From the NCBI RefSeq assembly GCF_002901845.1, contig NZ_PPQE01000030.1, positions 218,421 to 282,420 on the forward strand: a DNA stretch of 64,000 bases, in the 5' to 3' direction. Numbering within the stretch: position 1 is the first letter of the stretch; each line of letters begins with the position of its first letter. The position numbers were made by a program, and so were the translations under genes. Shown here in pieces: positions 17,878-27,601 of this stretch. Under the pieces are notes generated by a model. That model was given only the letters and a program-made list of their open reading frames with translations, ran no database searches and was not told the DNA's origin. Origin of the DNA: Staphylococcus hominis subsp. hominis (GTDB lineage Bacteria; Bacillota; Bacilli; Staphylococcales; Staphylococcaceae).

Positions 17878-17909
17878 AAATCTGAGGCACTCTAGCGCAC
17901 CTCAGATTT
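17878..17909 (-). terminator. Terminator after norB
   Basis: AAATCTGAGG pairs with CCTCAGATTT around a 12-base loop; a T run follows on the minus strand, just past the norB stop. Confidence 0.85.
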
Positions 17910-17934
17910 AAATAGTATGAATATCCAGTTTTAA

Positions 17935-19335
17935 TTAAGCACGTTTAGTTTTACTTGGAATTAAGAAGAAAATGACAAAGAAAGCAGTTAAAACGATGAT
18001 GGCATTAAAGAGTACGCCCGCCAAACCACCAAGTTCTAAATTCATTTTCGCTGCACAAACACCATAAATCGTACTTGATAAAGCTACACCAAATGCATTT
18101 CCTAATGATGAAGCCATTTTATACAATCCAGAGGCAACCCCCACTTTATCATCTGGCGCTTGATCAACTGCTGTATCTGTAGATGGTGTTGCATACATAC
18201 CGAGCCCAATACCAAATAGTAGGTAACCAATAATACTTGAAATAATATAAAACAAATTAGGTAAGAAGGTTAGTGATAAAAGTAGTAACCCTAAAAATGT
18301 AAATCCACTACCTATGAGCAATGGCTTTTTAGCACCTAATTTTTGTAATAGTTTTTCACCTACACGAATCATTACAAGAACTGCTACTAAATAAGTGATA
18401 GAGATTAATCCTGCTTGTAATGAAGTGAAACCTAAATGACTTTGGTAGTATGTATTTACTACGATGAGCGTACCACCTGCTACTCCATTTAACATGAAGT
18501 TTGAAAGTGTAGCACCACTATATCCTTTATTCTTAAATAAACTAAAATCAACAAGTGGGTTCTCAGTTTTAAATTCACGAAGGACAAAGAATATACCAGC
18601 AATTAAAAATATTCCAAATAATGATAGAATGACAGGTGATAATAATCCACGATCAGATGCTTGTGTTACCATCACATTGACACTTAATAATGTAATAACT
18701 AATAAAATCAAACCTATAACATCAAATTTTGAACCGTTATTGTTTGTATCAGTATCTGGTTCATTTTTTGTTTCTGGCGTGTGTTTAATTAAGAAAAATG
18801 AAAGTATCGACAAAGCAATAGAAATAATAAAAATCCATTGCCATCCTATTGTTGAAGCGATCAATCCACCGAACAATGAACATATTCCACTTCCGCCCCA
18901 TGAACCAATAGACCAAAAACTTAATGCACGTTGTCTTTCTTTTCCTATGTAATATTCATTAATTATCGCAAGAGTTGATGGCATAATGAATGCACCTGAT
19001 AAACCTTGCAAAGCACGTCCAATCAGTAATAACCATGGAACTGGTGTAATAATCAATAATAATGAACCAATGATATTTAAGCCTAGTCCCAAATAAGTCA
19101 TTTTGACGCGACCAAATTTATCAGCAACATCTCCAGCACCTACAATAAACAAACCAGAAAATAAGGCAGATAAGCTCACTGCAATATTAATGGTACCCAA
19201 ATCAGTATTAAATGATGATTGTAGTGTTGGCACAATATTAAGTAATGATTGCGCAAACAGCCAAAATGTTAATACACTAATAATAATTCCAACGAGTAAC
19301 CGATTATCTCCCTTAAATTCTTTTGAAGACTCCAT
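17935..19335 (-). CDS. norB: NorB-type multidrug efflux MFS transporter (DHA2)
   Basis: A 466-residue proton-coupled exporter with 14 predicted helices, very similar along its length to staphylococcal NorB. Matching segments include FWLFAQSLLNIVPTLQSSFNTD near residue 22, FVVGAG-like FIVGAGDVADKFGR near 60, YYIGKERQRALSFWSIGSWGGSG near 128 and GLGMYATPSTDTAVDQAP near 375. S. aureus NorB exports quinolones, tetracycline and cationic compounds and aids survival in abscesses and acid. There the genes mgrA and norG control it; their sites were not identified here. It is monocistronic. Confidence 0.87.
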   Translation of the reverse strand: MESSKEFKGDNRLLVGIIISVLTFWLFAQSLLNIVPTLQSSFNTDLGTINIAVSLSALFSGLFIVGAGDVADKFGRVKMTYLGLGLNIIGSLLLIITPVPWLLLIGRALQGLSGAFIMPSTLAIINEYYIGKERQRALSFWSIGSWGGSGICSLFGGLIASTIGWQWIFIISIALSILSFFLIKHTPETKNEPDTDTNNNGSKFDVIGLILLVITLLSVNVMVTQASDRGLLSPVILSLFGIFLIAGIFFVLREFKTENPLVDFSLFKNKGYSGATLSNFMLNGVAGGTLIVVNTYYQSHLGFTSLQAGLISITYLVAVLVMIRVGEKLLQKLGAKKPLLIGSGFTFLGLLLLSLTFLPNLFYIISSIIGYLLFGIGLGMYATPSTDTAVDQAPDDKVGVASGLYKMASSLGNAFGVALSSTIYGVCAAKMNLELGGLAGVLFNAIIVLTAFFVIFFLIPSKTKRA

Positions 19336-19600
19336 TATAAAAAAATTCCTCCTACTTTGCCCAAAAACTATATAATTTTAAACTACATTAAAATTTTATC
19401 ATAGCTTATTATAAATGGGATATAAAAATCTTTTTTTCTTTTTAAATATTGTTTTCCAAAATAAATTATCATTTAATATAAATTAAGTGCTAAGTATTTA
19501 TAAGTAAACATTTTAAACTATCAACTTTAAATTTTCCATACTATAATAAAAAGTGTAGTAAAACTTTTGAATTTTATTAATATACTTAATAGGTGCAAAA

Positions 19601-21355
19601 ATGTTTAATTTATTTATTTTATTACTTGAACGTGTGGGCTTAATTATTATTATTGCTTACATTTTAATGAATATTAATCACTTCAAGACGATTATGAGTG
19701 CACGTGAAAAATTACGTGCTCAAATAGAACTCACCATTTTATTTTCATTATTCGCAATTATTTCTAACTTTACTGGGATTGAAATTGAGCATGGCAAAAT
19801 TATTTCTAGTAATATTTACTATCATCTAAATAACGAAACGTCACTTGCGAATACACGAGTATTAACGATTGGAATGTCTGGTTTAATTGGTGGTCCTTTT
19901 GTGGCGATTATCGTTGGTATTATTTCGGGCTTATCACGAATCATCATTGGTGGAGCAAATGCTTATACTTACCTATTTTCATCAGTCATCATTGCATTAA
20001 TTTCTGGATTTTATGGATATCGCACCATGAGACATAATCGCTATCCAACTGTTTTAATAGGTGCAATAATTGGATTAATAAACGAAAGTATTCAGATGGC
20101 TTGTATTTTAGTTTTTGCTGATGATGTTTCTAATGCTTGGTCATTGGTAAAATTTATTGCTTTACCGATGATATTAATTAATAGTATTGGAACTGCGTTA
20201 TTTTTATCTATTATTCTGTCTACTTTAAAACAAGAAGAACAAACACGTGCAATTCAAACTCATGACGTCCTTGAATTAGCAAACAAAACACTACCTTATT
20301 TTCGTTCAGGATTAAATGAAAAATCTGCTCGTCCTGTAGCTGAAATTATACTGAGGCTAATGAAAGTATCTGCTGTGGCAATTACTAATAAAACCGATAT
20401 TTTAACACACGTAGGTGCGGGTAGCGATCATCATGTCGCTAAAAAAGAAATCATTACTAATTTATCTAAAGAAGTCATACGCACAGGCCAATTAAAAGAA
20501 GCCAATTCCAAAGAGGACATTGGATGTAATAATCCGAATTGTCCACTTCGAGAAGCTATCGTTGTGCCCTTAATGACGGATGGAAACGTCGCAGGTACTT
20601 TAAAATTTTATTTTACAGACTATAATCATATTACAACATCAACTAAACAACTTGCTCGAGGTTTAGCAGATATTTTTTCAAGTCAATTAGAATTGGGACT
20701 TGCCGAAACGCAAAGTAAATTGTTACGAGATGCTGAAATTAAGTCTCTACAAGCTCAAGTTAATCCACACTTTTTCTTTAATGCGATTAATACCATTTCA
20801 GCACTCGTACGTATTGACAGTGAAAAAGCACGCAAGTTACTTTTGCAATTGAGCCAATTTTTCAGATCAAACTTACAAGGTGCGCGTAATAGTACGATTA
20901 CTTTAGAAAAAGAATTACAACAAGTCAAAGCATATTTATCATTAGAACAAGCACGTTTTCCAGATCGATTTACAATTAAATATCATATTGATGATGCCTA
21001 TAAACAAGTGTTAATTCCACCATTTATCATTCAAATTTTGGTGGAAAATGCAATTAAACACGCATTCAAACATCGACGAAAAGATAACATTGTTTGTGTA
21101 GACGTTCAATACAAAAAAGCCTCATTAAAAATATCAGTTAGTGATAATGGACATGGTATAGCGCCTGAAAAATTACCCTCACTTGGACAAATCAGTGTGG
21201 CTTCAGACACTGGAACTGGCAGTGCATTAGAAAACTTAAATCGCCGCCTCACTGGTTTATATGGTTCTAGTGCAACGTTACACTTTGATACATCTAATCA
21301 TGGAACAACAGTATCCTGTATGATTCCATACCATTTAATAAAGGAGGAACGTTAA
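19601..21355 (+). CDS. lytS: LytS sensor histidine kinase
   Basis: Membrane sensor of the LytSR two-component system, which responds to loss of membrane potential or changes in metabolism and controls lrgAB. The 584 residues comprise a 5TM-LYT sensor (about 1-208) and a GAF domain (about 230-365, with the Cys pair in IGCNNPNCPLRE). The His-kinase domain has QAQVNPHFFFNAINTIS with phospho-acceptor His390. An HATPase domain follows (VENAIKHAFKH near 480, DNGHGI near 512). The stop codon is directly followed by the lytR start, so the two are translationally linked. Confidence 0.95.
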   Translation: MFNLFILLLERVGLIIIIAYILMNINHFKTIMSAREKLRAQIELTILFSLFAIISNFTGIEIEHGKIISSNIYYHLNNETSLANTRVLTIGMSGLIGGPFVAIIVGIISGLSRIIIGGANAYTYLFSSVIIALISGFYGYRTMRHNRYPTVLIGAIIGLINESIQMACILVFADDVSNAWSLVKFIALPMILINSIGTALFLSIILSTLKQEEQTRAIQTHDVLELANKTLPYFRSGLNEKSARPVAEIILRLMKVSAVAITNKTDILTHVGAGSDHHVAKKEIITNLSKEVIRTGQLKEANSKEDIGCNNPNCPLREAIVVPLMTDGNVAGTLKFYFTDYNHITTSTKQLARGLADIFSSQLELGLAETQSKLLRDAEIKSLQAQVNPHFFFNAINTISALVRIDSEKARKLLLQLSQFFRSNLQGARNSTITLEKELQQVKAYLSLEQARFPDRFTIKYHIDDAYKQVLIPPFIIQILVENAIKHAFKHRRKDNIVCVDVQYKKASLKISVSDNGHGIAPEKLPSLGQISVASDTGTGSALENLNRRLTGLYGSSATLHFDTSNHGTTVSCMIPYHLIKEER

Positions 21356-22123
21356 ATGAGGACACTTATTGTTGACGATGAGCCATTAGCACGTAATGAA
21401 TTACATTACTTATTAAATGAAATATCTAGTTTCGAAATCATCGATGAAGCTGAAAATATTGAAGAAACTTTAGAAAAACTACTCTGTCATACCTATGATT
21501 TAGTATTTTTAGATATTAATTTAACGGATGAGAATGGGATTGAGTTAGCTCATAAAATTCGAAAAATGAAACACCCCCCTTATATCATTTTTGCTACGGC
21601 ACATGATACGTTTGCAGTAAAGGCATTTGAATTAGATGCAGTGGATTATATTTTAAAACCTTTTGAATTAGAACGGATTGAACAAGCAGTTCAAAAAGTA
21701 AAACGATTATTAAACGCTAAACGTCAGATTCAAACATTTTCTGATCCTATTCACTCTCCACAATCACAAACGAGTACTTCTTCTTATAATAATCAAAGTG
21801 TACTTCCTATCGAAGTGGATGAACGTATTTATGTCATTAATTTAGACGATATTGTTGCGATTTCTGTGAACAACGGAATTTCTACTATTACGACTTTAAA
21901 AAAAACATATGAAACGACAGAACCACTCAATTATTATGAGAAGAAATTACCTAAGCAATTGTTTATAAAAATTCATAGAGCTACGATTATTAATAAGCAG
22001 TATATCGAAAGTGTCGAACACTGGTTTAATTATACGTATCAAGTGACAATGACAACGAATGTCAAATTTCAAGTTAGTCGTTCATTTATGAAATCATTCA
22101 AACAAGAAATTGGTCTTGTTTAA
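21356..22123 (+). CDS. lytR: LytR response regulator (LytTR family)
   Basis: DNA-binding partner of LytS. The 255 residues have a receiver domain at 1-120 with acidic pocket D7-D8 and phospho-acceptor Asp53 in [11 protein letters not shown]. The conserved K of ILKPFELER lies near 104. After a polar linker (about 128-155, rich in Gln and Ser), a LytTR DNA-binding domain fills about 155-255. Its start touches the lytS stop. Its likely targets are the repeats before lrgA at 22251-22298. A terminator follows the gene, so lrgAB has its own promoter. Confidence 0.95.
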   Translation: MRTLIVDDEPLARNELHYLLNEISSFEIIDEAENIEETLEKLLCHTYDLVFLDINLTDENGIELAHKIRKMKHPPYIIFATAHDTFAVKAFELDAVDYILKPFELERIEQAVQKVKRLLNAKRQIQTFSDPIHSPQSQTSTSSYNNQSVLPIEVDERIYVINLDDIVAISVNNGISTITTLKKTYETTEPLNYYEKKLPKQLFIKIHRATIINKQYIESVEHWFNYTYQVTMTTNVKFQVSRSFMKSFKQEIGLV

Positions 22124-22138
22124 TATCTATTCTAAGTT

Positions 22139-22190
22139 AGCTTTTAACCTAACGCTTCATATGATCAAGTGTTAGATTAAAAGCTTTTTT
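22139..22190 (+). terminator. Terminator after lytR
   Basis: AGCTTTTAA...TTAAAAGCT with inner pairing AACgCTT/AAGtGTT, then a run of six T. Confidence 0.82.
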
Positions 22191-22250
22191 AATGACCTCA
22201 TAGCTTATTTGTTGTTCTATAAACACTTTCTGATTTTCAACTGGGAAATA

Positions 22251-22298
22251 CTGCAACTCACCTATTAATTTTCGTAACTCACTTCTAAATCCAACTCA
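22251..22298. promoter_or_regulatory. Three AACTCA repeats before lrgA, possible LytR sites
   Basis: AACTCA occurs at 22255-22260, 22276-22281 and 22293-22298. The first two sit in related 12-mers (TGCAACTCACCT and CGTAACTCACTT) exactly 21 bp apart. Two half-sites about two helical turns apart are the usual layout for LytTR regulators. The match to a LytTR box is only partial, so assignment is tentative. Confidence 0.4.
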
Positions 22299-22312
22299 AG
22301 AAAGCGTTTTCA
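22299..22312. promoter_or_regulatory. cre-like CcpA site before lrgA
   Basis: AGAAAGCGTTTTCA fits the cre pattern (AARCGYTTTC). It sits 46 bp before the lrgA start, beside the AACTCA repeats. It suggests that carbon status feeds into lrgAB expression. Confidence 0.55.
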
Positions 22313-22358
22313 TTTTATACTACCATCAAGAGAAAAGAAAAAGAGGGAGAGTATCAAT

Positions 22359-22814
22359 ATGGCGAAAAACAATTCAACTACCGCTAATACTCAGGGAGAT
22401 AAGAAAGCAGGTAAAACTTACAATTTCTTTATCCAAGTATTAACTATTGTTGCTGTATTATTTGTTTCAAAAATTATTGAATCATTTATTCCGTTTCCAA
22501 TGCCTGCATCGGTAATCGGACTCGTATTATTATTTATTTTATTAAGTGCAGGAGTCGTAAAATTACGTCAAGTAGAGGGTGTGGGGACCGCTCTAACAAA
22601 TAATATCGGCTTCTTATTCGTACCAGCCGGTGTATCAGTTATTAATTCGTTACCACTTTTAAGTCAACATCCAATTTTAATTATTCTATTAATTATTATT
22701 TCAACATTATTATTATTAGTCAGTGTGGGCTATGTATCACAATTATTTGTAACAAAAACATTATTCCCTACTGAAGAACAAAATGAAAAAACACAACTTA
22801 AGGAGGAAAACTAA
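22359..22814 (+). CDS. lrgA: LrgA, holin-like (CidA/LrgA family) membrane protein
   Basis: A 151-residue protein with four membrane helices between residues 20 and 140. It has the family pattern [19 protein letters not shown] in helix 2 and [15 protein letters not shown] in the next loop. LrgA, with LrgB, counteracts murein hydrolase activity and cell lysis and is now also linked to pyruvate uptake under overflow metabolism. The start is preceded by GAGGGAGAG. It overlaps lrgB by one base (TAATG). Confidence 0.93.
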   Translation: MAKNNSTTANTQGDKKAGKTYNFFIQVLTIVAVLFVSKIIESFIPFPMPASVIGLVLLFILLSAGVVKLRQVEGVGTALTNNIGFLFVPAGVSVINSLPLLSQHPILIILLIIISTLLLLVSVGYVSQLFVTKTLFPTEEQNEKTQLKEEN

Positions 22815-23515
22815 TGGTTGATCACTTAGGTATTACAACACCTTATTTTGGTATTTTAGTCTCATTAATTCCATATATTATTGCACAATATTTCTATAAA
22901 AAAACAAATGGCTTTTTCCTACTGGCACCTTTATTTGTAGCGATGGTGGCAGGAATTGTCTTTTTAAAAGTAACAGGTATTAGTTATGATAACTATAAAA
23001 TTGGTGGAGATATTATCAACTTCTTCTTAGAAGCTGCAACAATTAGTTTCGCGATTCCACTTTATAAAAAACGTCAAGTACTTAGAAAGTATTGGTTACA
23101 AATTTTTGGTGGTATTGCTGTTGGTACACTAGTAGCTTTAATCTTAATCTATTTAGTTGCAACATTATTCCACTTAGGTGATCAAATTAGTGCGTCTATG
23201 TTACCTCAAGCTGCAACAACTGCGATTGCCCTACCAGTATCTGACGGTATCGGTGGTGTAAAAGAATTAACATCATTAGCAGTTATCCTTAACGCTGTCG
23301 TTATTTCAGCATTAGGTGGAAAAATTGTAAAAATGTTTAAAATTTCAAATCCAATTGCACGTGGTTTAGCTCTTGGTACAAGTGGACACACACTTGGTGT
23401 TGCCGCTGCTAAAGAACTAGGAGAAACAGAAGAATCAATGGGAAGTATTGCAGTAGTAATTGTAGGTGTGATTATTGTTGTAATCGTACCACCACTTGCT
23501 TCACTATTATTCTAA
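22814..23515 (+). CDS. lrgB: LrgB, antiholin-like partner (LrgB/CidB family)
   Basis: A 233-residue polytopic protein of the LrgB/CidB family. Signatures include [20 protein letters not shown] near residue 133 and [26 protein letters not shown] near 192. It works with LrgA in the cytoplasmic membrane to restrain autolysis and in pyruvate transport. The ATG overlaps the lrgA stop and has an AAGGAGG site within the end of lrgA. The gene ends at a strong terminator shared with the converging opuCD. Confidence 0.93.
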   Translation: MVDHLGITTPYFGILVSLIPYIIAQYFYKKTNGFFLLAPLFVAMVAGIVFLKVTGISYDNYKIGGDIINFFLEAATISFAIPLYKKRQVLRKYWLQIFGGIAVGTLVALILIYLVATLFHLGDQISASMLPQAATTAIALPVSDGIGGVKELTSLAVILNAVVISALGGKIVKMFKISNPIARGLALGTSGHTLGVAAAKELGETEESMGSIAVVIVGVIIVVIVPPLASLLF

Positions 23516-23518
23516 TAA

Positions 23519-23575
23519 AAAAAGCGTTGCTGACGAACTAAGTAACAACTTAGTCATCGTCTAAGCAACGCTTTT
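23519..23575. terminator. Bidirectional terminator between lrgB and opuCD
   Basis: AAAAGCGTTGCT pairs with AGCAACGCTTTT with further pairing inside, flanked by A and T runs. Confidence 0.88.
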
Positions 23576-23578
23576 AAT

Positions 23579-24256
23579 TTATCTTAAACTTTGTACTTGT
23601 TTACTAGAACGATGTGTGGGATCTAATTTTTTCTCTAATAAACGTAGACCAATATCAATTAAAATCGCAATTAATGCAATTGGAATCGCACCTGCAAGAA
23701 TAAAGACTGTACCATCAGTAGAATTGGTTCCACGAATAATAATGTCTCCTAACGTCGGTGCACCAATAAATGAACCAATAGCAACAATTCCTATTGCTAC
23801 AACAAGTGCAATACGAATACCACCGATGATCACAGATAACGATAGTGGAAGCTCAATCATACGCATAACTTGGTTATTAGTCATTCCCATACCTTTACCT
23901 GCGTCTTTAATATTGTAGTCAACCTCTGTCATACCTGTGTAGGTGTTTTTAATAATCGGTAGCAAGGAGTATAAAAATACTGCAAATACAACCGTTGATG
24001 GACCGAGCCCTAACGCCAACATCAGTATAGCAAGCATTGCAATGGCTGGCACGGTTTGAATAATATTAGCAATAGTAATCACTGGCCATGCTATTTTTGA
24101 ATAACGTGCAATTAAAATACCAATTGGAATGCCAATAATACATGCAAACAATACTCCATATATAGACATTAATAAATGTTTAAAAAAGAGTTCCATCAGA
24201 TAGCCAAAATTCAAAGTGTAATATTCATAAAGCGAACTTAATACATTCCCTTTCAC
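23579..24256 (-). CDS. opuCD: OpuC osmolyte ABC transporter, permease OpuCD
   Basis: Last gene of the opuC operon for glycine betaine, carnitine and choline uptake. The 225-residue integral membrane subunit has six helices and the BPD-transporter EAA-like loop DAGKGMGMTNNQVMRMIELPLSL near residue 117, which contacts the ATPase. It starts 2 bases after the opuCC stop, indicating coupling. OpuCD pairs with OpuCB to form the membrane channel. Confidence 0.92.
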   Translation of the reverse strand: MKGNVLSSLYEYYTLNFGYLMELFFKHLLMSIYGVLFACIIGIPIGILIARYSKIAWPVITIANIIQTVPAIAMLAILMLALGLGPSTVVFAVFLYSLLPIIKNTYTGMTEVDYNIKDAGKGMGMTNNQVMRMIELPLSLSVIIGGIRIALVVAIGIVAIGSFIGAPTLGDIIIRGTNSTDGTVFILAGAIPIALIAILIDIGLRLLEKKLDPTHRSSKQVQSLR

Positions 24257-24258
24257 TG

Positions 24259-25197
24259 TTATTGACCACCTTTCTTATCTTCAAAATAGTTATGTTTTTT
24301 AATAAATTCTTCTGCAATGACGGCTGGTTCTTTTCCTTTTCCATCTGCTTCATAATTCAGTTTTTGCATTTCTTTTGTACTTATTGTATTTTCTAATTTT
24401 GTTAAAGCTTTATCAATCTCTGGATGGTCTTTAATTAACTTTTCTGTGGCTAACGGACTGCCATCATATGGAGGGAAAAAGTTACGGTCATCTTTTAAAA
24501 TTTTCAAATTATATGCCGCAATACGTCCGTCTGTGGAGTAACCAACGGCAATATCTAATTTTTTGTTTTTAAGGGCATCATACACTAAACCAATTTGCAT
24601 TGGACGTGCACTTTTGAACTTAAAGCCATACTCTTTTTGGAAAGCTGGGTATCCATCTCCGGCACGATTCATCCATTGAGTATCCATACCCAAGCGTAAC
24701 TGATCTTTATATTTTTCTAAGTCTGATACTTTTTCTAAGTGATATTTATCAGCAGTTTCTTTTGTTACCATAAACGCATACGTGTTTTCAAAGCCAAGTG
24801 AATGATAATATTTTTGATTATATTTCTTTTTAAATAATCGCTGTGACTCATCCATAGCTTTATTCGCATCTCTAGTTGGGGGTGCATCAAGTACACTGGT
24901 TAACTCTGTTCCTGTAAAACGCACCGCTGACATATTAGCATCTCCACGCATAAGTGCATTATGTTGAACAATACTTGAACCTAAATTTCCAATAATGATT
25001 GGTTTGATATCTCCATTTGTATAATGTTCAATCATTAATTTCTCAATATTTGCTACTATTTTGGTTTCACTACTTTCAGTCGCTGTAATTTTCACACTGT
25101 CTTTCGAATTACTGTCACCTAAACCGGGTAAGCCGCATCCAGATAATACTACGAGAGACAATGCAAGAACGATAAATATACATTTAATATTTTTCAT
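24259..25197 (-). CDS. opuCC: OpuC osmolyte-binding lipoprotein OpuCC
   Basis: Captures quaternary-ammonium osmolytes outside the cell and hands them to OpuCB/CD. The 312-residue precursor has a lipoprotein signal (residues 1-20) ending in LSGC, so Cys21 is lipidated. The mature part carries the OpuAC-type fold with VKITATESSETKIVANIEKLMIE at the start. YSTDGRIAAYNLKILKDDRNFFPPYD near residue 219 is typical of the choline/carnitine-binding group. Its start lies 24 bases after opuCB. Confidence 0.93.
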   Translation of the reverse strand: MKNIKCIFIVLALSLVVLSGCGLPGLGDSNSKDSVKITATESSETKIVANIEKLMIEHYTNGDIKPIIIGNLGSSIVQHNALMRGDANMSAVRFTGTELTSVLDAPPTRDANKAMDESQRLFKKKYNQKYYHSLGFENTYAFMVTKETADKYHLEKVSDLEKYKDQLRLGMDTQWMNRAGDGYPAFQKEYGFKFKSARPMQIGLVYDALKNKKLDIAVGYSTDGRIAAYNLKILKDDRNFFPPYDGSPLATEKLIKDHPEIDKALTKLENTISTKEMQKLNYEADGKGKEPAVIAEEFIKKHNYFEDKKGGQ

Positions 25198-25221
25198 AGT
25201 TGTTCATTCCTCCCTTTTAAA

Positions 25222-25857
25222 CTATCTAGATACTTTAAGGCCTTTAGGTACAGCCCATTTTTCGACTAAAGATAATAAGAAATCCACAATTAGTGCTAAA
25301 CAAGTCACTAAAATTGTAGCACTAATAATCATTGGTGGTTCATAGAGTGTTAAACCATTAAATACTAAATCACCTAACCCCCCTGCACCAATATAACTCG
25401 CAAGTGTAGCCCAGCTAATGACATACACACTTGCAAGACGTATACCACTGATAATCAATGGTAAGGCAAGTGGTAATTCCACGTCTTTCATTAATTGAAG
25501 TTTTGTCATCCCCATACTTGTTCCTGCTTCAATAATGTTCTTATCAATATTTTGAACGCCTAATACTGTATTATTTAAGATAGGTAATAATACATAGATA
25601 AATAAAGCTACAATTGCTGGTGTCTTACCTACACCAAAAATTGGAATCATAAGCGCTAAAATGGCAAGTGTTGGTACCGTTTGAAGTACACCTGCAATAG
25701 TCAATACAACATTCGCCGTACGTTTTGTTTTTGATAATAAAATACCAAGTGGTACAGCTACGACAATAGCAATAAGTAACGAAATAATAGAAATATAGAA
25801 ATGTTCTATCGTTTTCGATACGAGTTCTTCTCCGTATTGTGCAAAAAAGTCTCTCAT
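25222..25857 (-). CDS. opuCB: OpuC osmolyte ABC transporter, permease OpuCB
   Basis: A 211-residue permease with five to six helices and the conserved cytoplasmic loop EAGTSMGMTKLQLMKDVELPLALP near residue 116. Its ATG overlaps the opuCA stop by one base (TAATG), which implies translational coupling. It forms the transmembrane pore with OpuCD. Confidence 0.93.
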   Translation of the reverse strand: MRDFFAQYGEELVSKTIEHFYISIISLLIAIVVAVPLGILLSKTKRTANVVLTIAGVLQTVPTLAILALMIPIFGVGKTPAIVALFIYVLLPILNNTVLGVQNIDKNIIEAGTSMGMTKLQLMKDVELPLALPLIISGIRLASVYVISWATLASYIGAGGLGDLVFNGLTLYEPPMIISATILVTCLALIVDFLLSLVEKWAVPKGLKVSR

Positions 25858-27155
25858 TAACGATCCACTCCCGTATCATCCGTATGATGGGTATGTTCTC
25901 TATCTGTTCCGTTCATAATATCTTCATGATAACGTTGTGTACCTTGCGATGTTAAACGTTGTTGCGTTTCATTTTGACGTTCATTCTCTCGCTCAACTTC
26001 ATTTGAATAGGTTTTAGAAGAGTGACTCGTTTCATTCTCTTCACCCCAAATGGAGTCATACACAATATCTACTAAGTTTGCTCGTGTAATCAGTCCAATT
26101 AATGTATGATGATCATCTACTACAGGCACATTACGTACATTACGCTTTAAAATAGTTCGTACTGAATCTTGTAGTTTTGAATCGATATGTACTTTATAAA
26201 CATCACGCTGCATCGTATCAATTAATTCTTTACCTTGACGTAATCCTTGATTTATATCTTCAATATCTAAAAAACCTAAAAGACGATGTTTATTATTCAC
26301 TACAAAAATAGTGTCTATACGATGGTTTCTCATAATATTGACTGCATCATTAAGAGAATCGTCAGCTTGAATCGTAATGGGTTTGATCATTGCATCTTCA
26401 ACCGTTCTCATGTTTGGTCGATCTTGAATCAGTCTATTTTGTCCAATAAATTCTCTAACAAAATCATTTGCTGGATATCTTAAAACATTGTCCGGTGTAT
26501 CATATTGAACGATCTGGCCTTTCGACATAATACAAATTTTGTCTGCTAGCTTAATCGCTTCATCCATATCATGAGTTACAAAAATAAACGTTTTTCCTAA
26601 CTTTTTTTGTAAATCTTTAACTAAATCTTGTAACGTATCTCTAGTTATAGGATCTAATGCACCGAACGGTTCGTCCATCAAAATAATGTCTTGTTCTGCT
26701 GCAAGCGCTCTAACTACACCAATACGTTGTTGTTGTCCACCCGACAGTTCAGACGGATAACGATCTAAATAATCCTCAGGTAAATCGACTAATTTAATCA
26801 ACTCTTTTGCTTTAGCATCTTTCTTTTCTTTAGACCATTTTAAAAGTTTTGGAACGAGCACAATATTTTCTCTGATAGTCATATGTGGCATTAATCCAAT
26901 TTGTTGAATCACGTATCCAATACTACGACGTAATTCTACTGGATTCATGCTACGTACATCTTTACCATTCATTTCAATTGAACCCTCTGTAGGTTCAATC
27001 ATGCGATTAATCATTCTTAATGCTGTTGTTTTACCACTACCACTTGTTCCAATAAATGCAACAAATTCTCCAGCTTCAATATTTAAAGAAATATTATCGA
27101 CTGCTTTCTTATTTCCAGAATAAATTTTAGTAAGGTTCTTTATACTAAGCGTCAT
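25857..27155 (-). CDS. opuCA: OpuC osmolyte ABC transporter, ATPase OpuCA with CBS pair
   Basis: Energises osmolyte uptake. The 432-residue protein has an ABC domain at about 1-240: Walker A GTSGSGKTT at 36-44, signature LSGGQQQR near 137, Walker B IILMDEP near 157. Two CBS motifs follow at about 255-375, which in this family sense ionic strength or bind c-di-AMP. The last 60 residues are polar, rich in Gln, His, Thr and Glu, and probably disordered. It is the first gene of opuCA-CB-CC-CD, behind a SigB-type promoter at 27323-27346. Confidence 0.94.
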   Translation of the reverse strand: MTLSIKNLTKIYSGNKKAVDNISLNIEAGEFVAFIGTSGSGKTTALRMINRMIEPTEGSIEMNGKDVRSMNPVELRRSIGYVIQQIGLMPHMTIRENIVLVPKLLKWSKEKKDAKAKELIKLVDLPEDYLDRYPSELSGGQQQRIGVVRALAAEQDIILMDEPFGALDPITRDTLQDLVKDLQKKLGKTFIFVTHDMDEAIKLADKICIMSKGQIVQYDTPDNVLRYPANDFVREFIGQNRLIQDRPNMRTVEDAMIKPITIQADDSLNDAVNIMRNHRIDTIFVVNNKHRLLGFLDIEDINQGLRQGKELIDTMQRDVYKVHIDSKLQDSVRTILKRNVRNVPVVDDHHTLIGLITRANLVDIVYDSIWGEENETSHSSKTYSNEVERENERQNETQQRLTSQGTQRYHEDIMNGTDREHTHHTDDTGVDR

Positions 27156-27601
27156 AGGATGTCCCCTTCTATCGTATTAATGATGGAAAATTTTAAATAC
27201 AAAAAAGCCAAAGTATTCTATTTTTGATTGTCTCAATCAAGAACCATATGGCCATTGCGTAATAAAGTTTTAAAAAATTGAATTTTAATAGAAATCGTTA
27301 AAATTCCACCACCTATACTTATATACCCTTTATAATTTTTTGAAACATTATTTATACGTAATAATTAATTTTTTTACCTAATTATTTTTTTAAGTTTTTA
27401 ATTTTAATATTCCTTATATACAACTATTCATTGTAGACAGTACATTCTAACCTTTTTATATTGCCTACAATTAAAATTCGCAAAATTGTCAAATTATTCT
27501 AAAGTGTGTAACAATTCGTTTATATATATTTGAATTTCTGAGTTACTCGTATTAATCTATAATTGTAAAGTGTTTTTATTATGAAAGGGATGTTATATAT
27601 C
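27156..27601. other. Divergent regulatory region between opuC and bdhA
   Basis: This 446-base AT-rich stretch holds a SigB-type promoter for opuC with a leader of about 155 bases. The leader contains a small perfect hairpin (TTGATTG-tct-CAATCAA at 27224-27240) and CCATATGG just upstream of it. The bdhA side ends in AAAGGGAT, its ribosome binding site. No riboswitch family was recognised. Confidence 0.6.
27323..27346 (-). promoter_or_regulatory. SigB-type promoter of opuC
   Basis: On the minus strand GTTTCA (27346-27341) and GGGTAT (27328-27323) are separated by 12 bases. This is an almost perfect match to the SigB consensus GTTTAA-N12-15-GGGTAT. Transcription would begin near 27314 and read into opuCA. 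Osmolyte transporters are SigB-controlled in related Firmicutes. Confidence 0.72.

Noticed and set aside
27441..27580. Rex operator before the butanediol dehydrogenase.
   Set aside because: AATTGT and AACAATT occur, but spacing is far too long for the usual TTGTGAA-N4-TTCACAA site.
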